NCBI GenBank assembly: GCA_002454415.1
Contig: DKIT01000151.1
Location: 16,779-23,026, forward strand
From: Sphingobacterium sp. UBA6711
GTDB lineage: Bacteria > Bacteroidota > Bacteroidia > Sphingobacteriales > Sphingobacteriaceae
Reading direction: 5' to 3'
Length of the DNA: 6,248 nt
The position numbers and the translations under genes were made by a program. Below the pieces are notes generated by a model. It did not search any database and had not been told where the DNA came from. It worked only from the letters and a program-made list of their open reading frames with translations. This document shows positions 1-5,789 of this stretch, one piece after another (the stretch's first letter is position 1; the number at the start of each line of letters is the position of its first letter).

Positions 1-32
1 CCTCTTTCTATTTAAGTATTTACGCTGTAATG

Positions 33-2459
33 CTATTGGTTCCGATTAGTTTGAGAGTCAGTTTTTAAATACTTTTCTAAAAACTGATCCTGTTCCCAGA
101 GTAAATGAAAGATATTTTCTTTGGCAACGTACCCATGTGCTTCACGTGGTAAAATCACCATCCGTACCGGAGCACCCAAGTTTTTCAAAGCCTGAAAATA
201 ACGTTCCGTCTGCAGGGTGAATGTTCCGGGATTATTATCAGCTCCGCCGTGGATCAGCAACAGCGGGGTTTTCATGCGGTCAGCACTTACAAAAGGTGAC
301 ATGGTCATATACAATGCCGGATCGTCCCAGAAATTACGCTGCTCGCTCTGAAACCCAAATGGTGTTAAGGTCCGATTGTATGCCCCCGATCGTGCTATTC
401 CTGCCGCAAACAATTTCGAATTGGACAATAAATGTGCTGTCATAAAAGCCCCATAGGAATGTCCACCCACAGCAACTTTTTTTCGGTCGATATAACCTAG
501 CTGGTCTACTGCATCGATTGCTGCTTCGGCATTCGATACAAGCTGCTCAATAAAGGTATCATTCGGTTCTTTTTTCCCCTCTCCAACAATTGGGAAAGCG
601 GCATTATCCAGTACTGCATACCCCTTAGAGACCCAGTATATAAAGGAGCCATAACTTGGGAAGGTAAACTCCTTCGGATTGGCCGTACTTTGTCCTGCGG
701 TATTTTTATCCTTATACTCCCGTGGATAAGCCCACATCAGCAATGGTAACTTATCTTTCTTGGTAAAATCATAACCGGCAGGTAAATATAATGTACCGGA
801 AAGTTCGACCCCATCCTTGCGCTTGTAGTTTAGAATCTCCTTATGTACCTTTTCCAAAGATTTAAAAGGGTTCTCCAAAGCAGTTAATGTAATCTGTTTC
901 CCAGACTTCATATTTTTCATAAAATAATTCGGATAAACCGACGCGGATTGAAGCGAAATAAGCAAATCACTCGTTTTAGGGTTCACGATTTGCGTGATCC
1001 GTTCCTGCAGTTCCGATGCTGGTGCCGTGTAAATACGTTTCTTCTTCAATGAACGCAGATCGAGCTCATCCACAAAAGGGAATTCACCATTTTTAGTAAA
1101 TCCCTTACCCACAAACAACGCTTTATCCTTATCCACATACATTGAATACGTGCCCAAGCTATTTTTTTCCATATACACGTCTCCCGGATCATTATACACA
1201 TCCTGACTGTTCCGATCATGCAACAGTTTGGATTCTCCGGTAGAAGGATTCACTACAAAAGTCTTTTTATTTCTTGTATCATACCATTGCGAATTGACCA
1301 AAGCATACTTATCATTACCCCATGTCACACCTGCATAACGGTCTTTCGTTTTAAAAATAAGTTTGCCCGCACCCGTATAAGGATAGGACAGAGTATATAA
1401 GGCATCACGAAATTCCGCGGGCTTATTTGCATCACCACCATCCAAAGCTTCCACATAGGCCAATGTCGCAGGTTGATCACTACGCCAATGCCATCCCCGT
1501 TTACCCGATCGTGTCGACGAAAATCCTTTCGGCATTACTTCAGTTAACGGAACCTCGTTTACCACTGCAATCTCCTTACCTGAGCGGTCATAAACACGAA
1601 CCTTTTGGGGAAAATACGAGACCGGTACCACATATGAATACGGTTTTGTGATCGTCGTGACCATCACATATTCACCATCGGGAGAAAAACTAATGCCCGT
1701 ATAAATGGCTTTATCTTTAAACGACGAAATCTTACCTTCGAGGTCCACGAGCGCTAGATTAGATTGCATCAATGTTTCAAAATTCGCCTCATCCTGTGGA
1801 TTTTTTAGCAAGTCCTGATAAGTTCTCAATTGAGACACCTTTCCATCACTTGTTGAAACAACAGGCCCTGTTGGTAGATCTTTGGAAGGATCCAATAGTT
1901 CAGCCTTATCCTTTGGTAAGCTAGTAATTAATAGACTTATAGAATTTTTCAACCATTGAAAAGGTGCAGTCAATGTTCCATTCAAGTTATAAGGGGTCAA
2001 TTGTTTAACCTTACGTGTCGACAGATCCACAACAAACAGTGCTGTTCCAGAATTATTTGTATTGCTAAACGCTAATTTCTTATTGTCTGGAGAAAACACA
2101 AAGTTGGATAGCGCAGCTTTTTCTGGCATACCTTCAAAATTGGTATACTCCGTATTTTCGCTTATTTTTTTCAATGCGATTTTATCAAAAAAAATCGTTG
2201 AACTTTCCATATTGGTATGTGGATTAATGCGCAATCCCGCCAGCTTCATCTCCGCCTGCCCCAATTCGGTCAAACTTTTATAGGTGGGGCGATACGTAAA
2301 CAGCATCCAATTTTTATCGCTTGAAATTTTTATCTGAGGCGGGCGGATATAGTCTGCTAAGGCTAAAATTTCCGAGGAGGGTTTTTGAAAGGTAATACTT
2401 TCTTGTGCATGTGTCTTCAGCGACAAAAGCAACAAGAAACCATAGAAAAGTTTCTTCAT
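33..2459 (-). CDS. Secreted S9 family serine peptidase, glutamyl endopeptidase (S9D/CGEP-like) type
   Basis: An 808-residue protein, complete, ending in TAG. It starts with an export signal (MKKLFYGFLLLLSLKTHA, probable signal peptidase I cut after A18), so it should act in the periplasm or outside the cell. Residues from about 70 to 500 look like the beta-propeller of prolyl-oligopeptidase-family enzymes, and about 530-800 is the alpha/beta-hydrolase domain. The catalytic serine is S668 in GGHSYGAF, the acid is D741 in HGGADNNPG and the histidine is H775 in REAHGY. The signatures LAGLRIN (73-79), WAYPREY (576-582) and SGAYNRTLTPFGF (691-703) are, from memory of the family, those of plant chloroplast glutamyl endopeptidase and its bacterial relatives, which cut after Glu. 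The Glu preference is inferred, not visible. The frame is open five codons further, to a TTG at 2474, but the ATG at 2459 gives the cleaner signal peptide and is preferred. It is transcribed divergently from the nrd operon, with no evident functional link. Confidence 0.93.
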   Translation of the reverse strand: MKKLFYGFLLLLSLKTHAQESITFQKPSSEILALADYIRPPQIKISSDKNWMLFTYRPTYKSLTELGQAEMKLAGLRINPHTNMESSTIFFDKIALKKISENTEYTNFEGMPEKAALSNFVFSPDNKKLAFSNTNNSGTALFVVDLSTRKVKQLTPYNLNGTLTAPFQWLKNSISLLITSLPKDKAELLDPSKDLPTGPVVSTSDGKVSQLRTYQDLLKNPQDEANFETLMQSNLALVDLEGKISSFKDKAIYTGISFSPDGEYVMVTTITKPYSYVVPVSYFPQKVRVYDRSGKEIAVVNEVPLTEVMPKGFSSTRSGKRGWHWRSDQPATLAYVEALDGGDANKPAEFRDALYTLSYPYTGAGKLIFKTKDRYAGVTWGNDKYALVNSQWYDTRNKKTFVVNPSTGESKLLHDRNSQDVYNDPGDVYMEKNSLGTYSMYVDKDKALFVGKGFTKNGEFPFVDELDLRSLKKKRIYTAPASELQERITQIVNPKTSDLLISLQSASVYPNYFMKNMKSGKQITLTALENPFKSLEKVHKEILNYKRKDGVELSGTLYLPAGYDFTKKDKLPLLMWAYPREYKDKNTAGQSTANPKEFTFPSYGSFIYWVSKGYAVLDNAAFPIVGEGKKEPNDTFIEQLVSNAEAAIDAVDQLGYIDRKKVAVGGHSYGAFMTAHLLSNSKLFAAGIARSGAYNRTLTPFGFQSEQRNFWDDPALYMTMSPFVSADRMKTPLLLIHGGADNNPGTFTLQTERYFQALKNLGAPVRMVILPREAHGYVAKENIFHLLWEQDQFLEKYLKTDSQTNRNQ
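2442..2459 (-). promoter_or_regulatory. Start choice for the S9 peptidase (signal-peptide start at 2459)
   Basis: The ATG at 2459-2457 opens a textbook signal sequence: two lysines, then a hydrophobic stretch rich in leucine. The upstream in-frame TTG at 2474 would only add MQNKS before it. The bases just upstream are A/T-rich with no clear Shine-Dalgarno, which is normal for Bacteroidota. Confidence 0.7.
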
Positions 2460-2485
2460 AGATTTATTTTGCAATTTAAGGCAAA

Positions 2486-2516
2486 AAAAGATAATAAATT
2501 TTTATAAAAAAAGCAA
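2486..2516 (-). promoter_or_regulatory. Candidate Bacteroidota-type promoter for the S9 peptidase
   Basis: Read on the minus strand, a TTG (2516-2514) is followed after 20 bases by TATCTTTT (2493-2486). This is 7 of 8 to the Bacteroidota -7 consensus TAnnTTTG, with the expected spacing from a -33 TTG. Transcription would begin near 2479, leaving a leader of about 20 bases before the ATG at 2459. The region is very A/T-rich, so a chance match is possible. The upstream part overlaps the hairpin at 2507-2532. Confidence 0.3.
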
Positions 2517-2532
2517 CTATTGTAGCTTTTTT
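2507..2532. terminator. A/T-rich terminator-like hairpin in the divergent intergenic region
   Basis: AAAAAAGC (2507-2514) pairs perfectly with GCTTTTTT (2525-2532). After one A-A mismatch there are two further pairs (AC/GT) around a TATT loop. The run of T on one side and A on the other gives the symmetrical look of a bidirectional intrinsic terminator, but only a few G-C pairs hold it. It lies between two divergent genes, where no terminator is needed, so it may block stray transcription, be a relic, or arise by composition. Confidence 0.3.
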
Positions 2533-2593
2533 ATGACACAAAAATTAAACTTAAATCATTTGTAAAACAGGGGTAAAAATTCATTATTTAAAG

Positions 2594-2602
2594 TTATCCA
2601 CA
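2594..2602 (+). promoter_or_regulatory. Consensus DnaA-box sequence upstream of nrdH
   Basis: TTATCCACA matches the bacterial DnaA box consensus TTWTNCACA exactly. It lies about 310 bp upstream of the nrdH start in A/T-rich DNA. DnaA is known to act at the E. coli nrdAB promoter, so a role here is plausible, but it is inferred. The same 9-mer also occurs inside the peptidase gene at 1129-1137, which shows that chance occurrences exist. Confidence 0.35.
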
Positions 2603-2681
2603 TTAATATATAACACAAAATCAACAACTTACAAACACGAATCATCAGCAAACGCATTCTCTGACAAACTTTTGCCCAAAA

Positions 2682-2690
2682 TGTGGAAAA
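2682..2690 (-). promoter_or_regulatory. Second DnaA-box-like sequence upstream of nrdH
   Basis: TGTGGAAAA on the plus strand reads TTTTCCACA on the minus strand, which fits TTWTNCACA. It sits 80 bp from the site at 2594 in the opposite orientation. Two fits in a 450-bp gap is more than expected by chance, but A/T-rich composition weakens the argument. Confidence 0.28.
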
Positions 2691-2915
2691 GTCAAACTAC
2701 CGCATCGAAAGAAAATATAAGATATTTGTTAGGCTAATGAAAGAATTGGCAACTCTACGAAGTTTTTAAGTATCGAATGAAGACCATTCTGTTTAATGAA
2801 TTGTCTGTTTAAATAGCTAGTCTATCCATATGCTGGCTCCCCGATTTAAAATTGATACATGAAGCCCGTATGAGATTTTCTATAAAGATTGGAATAAAAA
2901 AATAAACAAGTAAAC

Positions 2916-3149
2916 ATGGCAAGAATTATCAAATTTGAGAAAAACGATTGTGCTCCTTGTGCACAAGTATCGGCTTATTTGGATCAAAAAGGTATCCAAT
3001 ATGAAACGGTTAATCCTTTTGATGAACCAGACTTGGCCGCAAAATTCAAAATCCGCACAGTTCCTACGGTAATTGTGTTGGAAAATGAAGAAATTCAACA
3101 CCGTATCATTGGCTTTAAACCAGAAGAATTGGCTGCCATTGCGCTTTAA
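2916..3149 (+). CDS. nrdH: NrdH-like glutaredoxin/thioredoxin-fold redox protein
   Basis: A 77-residue single-domain thioredoxin-fold protein, the size of NrdH redoxins. The active site is C12-A-P-C15 after the first beta strand, the cis-proline is P50 in RTVPTV, and the C-terminal GFKPEEL (66-72) resembles the GFRPD motif of NrdH. Its expected job is to reduce the C-terminal cysteine pair of NrdE after each turnover, taking electrons from thioredoxin reductase in the cytoplasm. It is the first gene of the nrd operon, 34 bp before nrdI, which supports the role. Classical NrdH proteins often carry CVQC or CMQC; CAPC is closer to the CGPC of thioredoxin, so a thioredoxin-like or glutaredoxin-like name is an alternative. 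The ATG follows an A-rich stretch without a Shine-Dalgarno. The longer ORF on the opposite strand here is a shadow. Confidence 0.85.
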   Translation: MARIIKFEKNDCAPCAQVSAYLDQKGIQYETVNPFDEPDLAAKFKIRTVPTVIVLENEEIQHRIIGFKPEELAAIAL

Positions 3150-3183
3150 TAAATTCAGCGTATCATAAAAACCAAACAGCGAC

Positions 3184-3591
3184 ATGATACACATTTATTA
3201 TGATTCCAAAACGGGTAACGTTCAGCGATTTATGGATAAAGTAGCGCAGATAACAGGCTGGCAGATCCATAAAATTACGACTGATTTAACAGTAGAAAAT
3301 CCTGGTCATTTGGTCACTTTTACGACGAATTTTGGGCAGGTTCCCGAAAACACACAAGAATTCATGAAACGCGAAGCTAAAAATATCTATTCTGTTACTT
3401 CCAGTGGCAACCGCAACTGGGGGCCGAATTTTGGTCTAGCAGCCGATCGCATTTCACAGGATTTCGACATTCCACTGGCGTTCAAATTTGAACTGTCCGG
3501 AACAATGGAGGATATTAATCAATTTATTGACATCTTAAAGAACTTTTGCGATGGTAGCAAACGAAGTAGCAAAAAACTGGATATTGCTTAA
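3184..3591 (+). CDS. nrdI: NrdI, flavodoxin-like activator of class Ib ribonucleotide reductase
   Basis: A 135-residue flavodoxin-fold protein. The phosphate-binding loop for FMN is YDSKTGNVQRF (6-16), the loop near the flavin is TTNFGQVP (47-54), and further conserved motifs are SGNRNWG (74-80) and KFELSGT (101-107). In the family, reduced NrdI reacts with oxygen and passes the oxidant to Mn2-NrdF, forming the Mn(III)2-tyrosyl radical cofactor. Its place between nrdH and nrdE and before nrdF fits exactly. The motifs are closer to the Bacillus/Staphylococcus type (DSKTGNVQRF, TTNFGQVP) than to the E. coli type, judged from memory. The last 41 bases overlap the start of nrdE in another frame. 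Confidence 0.95.
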   Translation: MIHIYYDSKTGNVQRFMDKVAQITGWQIHKITTDLTVENPGHLVTFTTNFGQVPENTQEFMKREAKNIYSVTSSGNRNWGPNFGLAADRISQDFDIPLAFKFELSGTMEDINQFIDILKNFCDGSKRSSKKLDIA

Positions 3592-5656
3592 TAATGAAAT
3601 CATGATTAAGCATGATGACGAATTCAGCTTACATAAAGATAAGGAAGCGGTTCGTGCATATTTCTTGGAATATGTAAACAAGAACACGGTGTTCTTTTAT
3701 ACATTAAAAGAAAAAATCGACTATTTGGTAGAAAACAACTATTACATTGACTTTTACCAATGGTTTACATTTGAAGAAATGGAAGAGGTATTCAACTATG
3801 TATACGCGAAGAAATTCCGTTTCGAATCCTTTATGGCAGCCTTTAAATTTTTCCAGAGCTACGCTTTACGTGATGATTCTGGTGAAAAGTTCCTGGAACG
3901 CTATGAAGACCGTGTCGTTGCTGTTTCCTTATTCTTAGCGAGAGAAGAAGGTGTTCAAAAAGCAATTGAATACGCAGAAATCATGATCAACCAAGAATAC
4001 CAACCCGCGACGCCTACATTCTTGAATGCAGGAAAGAAACGCTCGGGTGAATTGGTATCTTGTTTCTTGGATGAAATCGGTGACAACTTAAATGGTATTG
4101 GTTACGCTGTTGATTCCGCGATGAAGTTATCTTCTATCGGAGGTGGTGTATCCTTCAATATTTCCAAAATCCGTGCTCGCGGCGAGGCTATCAAAGGCGT
4201 GGAAGGTCGCGCGGGTGGTGTACTTCCAATTATGAAAATTATGGAAGATACTTTTTCGTACGCGAATCAATTGGGTCAACGCCCAGGTGCTGGGGCAGTA
4301 TACCTCAATATTTTCCACTCCGACATCGAAGAATTTTTAGATTGTAAAAAAATCAACGTTGACGAGAAAGTACGGATCAAATCATTGTCGATCGGTATCA
4401 TCGTTCCTGATAAATTTATGGAATTAGCAGAAAAAGATGAACCTTGCTATTTGATCTACCCACATACCGTGATGCAAGAGTATGGACAATTCTTGGATGA
4501 GATGGATATGGACAAGATGTACGATGAATTGATCACGAATCCAAACGTGAAAAAGAAAAAAATCAATGCCCGTCATCTTTTAGTGAAAATTGCACAAACA
4601 CAAAAAGAATCAGGATATCCTTATATTTTCTTCAAAGAGAACACCAACCGTGTCCATGCGTTGAATGAAATCGGTCAGGTGAAATTCTCTAACCTGTGTA
4701 CTGAAATCATGCAGGTATCACAGGTATCGGATATTGAGATCTATGGCAAACAAGACACCATTCGTTACGGAATTTCATGTAACCTCGGTTCGTTGAACAT
4801 TGCCACAGTGATGGACAATAAACGTATCAAAGAAACCGTAAAAACGGCTATGCGTGCTTTGACTGTCGTTACAGACGTGACCAACATCGACATGGTTCCA
4901 TCCATTGCAAAAGCAAACCGCGAATTGCATTCTGTAGGACTTGGCGCAATGAACCTACACGGTTACCTTGCAAAAAGCTTCATCATGTACGAATCTAACG
5001 AAGCATTGGATTTTGCCAATACTTTCTTTATGATGATGAATTATTATTCATTGGAAGCATCGATGGAAATTGCCAAAGAACGGGGTAAAACATTTGTTGG
5101 ATTTGAAAAATCAGCCTATGCTGATGGCAGTTATTTCAACAATTATATCAACCGCGATTACATTCCTAAAACAGCGAAGGTGACAGAACTATTCGAAGGT
5201 ATACATATTCCAACAGTGGAAGATTGGTTAGAGCTAAAAGCAAAAATCAAAGAACATGGTATTTACCATGCTTACCGTTTGGCGATCGCTCCAAATCAGT
5301 CTACTTCGTATATCATGAATGCGACAGCATCGGTGATGCCAATTGTAGATATCATTGAAGTACGTGAGTATGGTGATAGTACAACTTACTATCCTATGCC
5401 ATATTTGACAAACGATAATTATTTCTATTTCAAATCGGCTTATGATATGGATCAATTCAAAGTATTGAAACTGATTTCAGTCATTCAACGTCATATCGAT
5501 CAAGGTGTGTCCACGATACTGCATACCAACTCAAAAGATTCGACAAGAGATTTGTCTAGATATTATATCTATGCACATAAACTAGGGTTAAAATCCCTTT
5601 ATTATACACGGACAAGAAAATCGACCATCGACGAATGTGTCTCTTGTTCAGCTTAA
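3551..5656 (+). CDS. nrdE: NrdE, class Ib ribonucleoside-diphosphate reductase catalytic (alpha) subunit
   Basis: A 701-residue protein, full length for NrdE. It reduces NDPs to dNDPs in the cytoplasm with NrdF. The redox cysteine pair at the active site is C171 (LVSCFL) and C410 (ISCNLGSLN). The thiyl-radical cysteine is C383 in N381-L-C-T-E385, whose Asn and Glu are the usual catalytic partners. Y684-Y685 match the tyrosine pair that carries the radical from the small subunit, and C696-V-S-C699 at the extreme C-terminus is the shuttle pair re-reduced by NrdH. A full N-terminal ATP-cone is absent, as usual for class Ib. The start at 3551 lies inside nrdI; a later ATG at 3602 is possible, but residues 9-18 (NWILLNNEIM) match the N-terminus of Bacillus NrdE as I recall it, which favours 3551. 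At 581-587 the sequence is PNQSTSY where many relatives have PTxSxSY. Confidence 0.97.
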   Translation: MVANEVAKNWILLNNEIMIKHDDEFSLHKDKEAVRAYFLEYVNKNTVFFYTLKEKIDYLVENNYYIDFYQWFTFEEMEEVFNYVYAKKFRFESFMAAFKFFQSYALRDDSGEKFLERYEDRVVAVSLFLAREEGVQKAIEYAEIMINQEYQPATPTFLNAGKKRSGELVSCFLDEIGDNLNGIGYAVDSAMKLSSIGGGVSFNISKIRARGEAIKGVEGRAGGVLPIMKIMEDTFSYANQLGQRPGAGAVYLNIFHSDIEEFLDCKKINVDEKVRIKSLSIGIIVPDKFMELAEKDEPCYLIYPHTVMQEYGQFLDEMDMDKMYDELITNPNVKKKKINARHLLVKIAQTQKESGYPYIFFKENTNRVHALNEIGQVKFSNLCTEIMQVSQVSDIEIYGKQDTIRYGISCNLGSLNIATVMDNKRIKETVKTAMRALTVVTDVTNIDMVPSIAKANRELHSVGLGAMNLHGYLAKSFIMYESNEALDFANTFFMMMNYYSLEASMEIAKERGKTFVGFEKSAYADGSYFNNYINRDYIPKTAKVTELFEGIHIPTVEDWLELKAKIKEHGIYHAYRLAIAPNQSTSYIMNATASVMPIVDIIEVREYGDSTTYYPMPYLTNDNYFYFKSAYDMDQFKVLKLISVIQRHIDQGVSTILHTNSKDSTRDLSRYYIYAHKLGLKSLYYTRTRKSTIDECVSCSA

Positions 5657-5789
5657 TTTTGCGATTTTAGTATTTGGATATATAATGGGAGAAAGTCAAA
5701 AGTTGCCTACGCCATTGGCGGCTTTTGGCTTATCTAAAAAGCGACCATCTAAATACATGATAATAAATGCCTAATACTTTAAACTAAAA
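5657..5789 (+). other. nrdE-nrdF intergenic spacer
   Basis: 133 bp without a gene, much longer than the other gaps in this operon (34 bp, then a 41-bp overlap). It contains a strong hairpin at 5693-5731. Just before that is a possible internal promoter: TTG at 5644-5646, 21 bases, then TAGTATTTG at 5668-5676, one base longer than the Bacteroidota -7 consensus TAnnTTTG. The rest is A/T-rich. Confidence 0.6.
5693..5731 (+). repeat. 15-bp stem-loop in the nrdE-nrdF spacer
   Basis: AAGTCAAAAGTTGCC (5693-5707) faces GGCGGCTTTTGGCTT (5717-5731) across a 9-base loop. In plus-strand RNA all 15 positions pair, 12 as Watson-Crick and 3 as U-G wobbles; in minus-strand RNA those three would be A-C mismatches. 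The structure therefore seems to belong to the nrdE-nrdF transcript. No T-run follows (the next bases are ATCTAAAAAG), so a simple intrinsic terminator is unlikely. A processing or stability element between the two cistrons, or an attenuator, fits better. Confidence 0.65.

Larger units (their letters stand above)
2460..2915. other. Divergent intergenic region between the S9 peptidase and nrd operon
   Basis: About 450 bp without a convincing gene. It holds the candidate minus-strand promoter, the A/T-rich hairpin and two DnaA-box-like 9-mers. There is also a 9-bp direct repeat TCTGTTTAA (2788-2796 and 2804-2812, 16 bp apart) and a chain of very short ATG-stop ORFs between 2681 and 2905. The nrd operon promoter must lie here, but no good TTG-N19-21-TAnnTTTG pair was found on the plus strand; the nearest -7-like string is GATATTTG at 2721-2728, without a -33 partner. 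No convincing NrdR box, Fur box or cobalamin riboswitch was recognised. Confidence 0.6.

Noticed and set aside
1..32. Terminator or gene remnant after the S9 peptidase stop
   Set aside because: Only 32 bases are available and no inverted repeat or coding signal is visible.
1129..1137. Exact DnaA-box 9-mer TTATCCACA inside the S9 peptidase gene
   Set aside because: It encodes part of the peptidase and is a single site; best taken as a chance match and as a control for the intergenic sites.
2472..2474. TTG as start codon of the S9 peptidase (813-residue version)
   Set aside because: It adds only five residues before a normal signal peptide that starts at the ATG at 2459; the ATG version is more natural.
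2490..2507. Fur-box-like GATAATAAATTTTTATAA
   Set aside because: Resemblance is to A/T-richness only; the inverted GATAAT/ATTATC pattern is not kept.
2603..2618. Possible NrdR box in ATTAATATATAACACA
   Set aside because: The centre is A/T-rich like an NrdR box, but the flanking ACAC/GTGT halves do not line up as a palindrome.
2856..2876. Fragment of a cobalamin riboswitch B12 box (GAAGCCCG)
   Set aside because: Only a few bases agree and none of the other conserved riboswitch elements was seen upstream.
2880..3194. 104-residue minus-strand ORF over nrdH
   Set aside because: A shadow of nrdH: low-complexity Phe/Leu/Ile-rich translation with no recognisable motif, while the plus strand encodes a clear redoxin.
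5693..5740. Intrinsic terminator ending the transcript after nrdE
   Set aside because: The stem is strong but is followed by ATCTAAAAAG, not a T-run, and nrdF needs to be expressed with nrdE.
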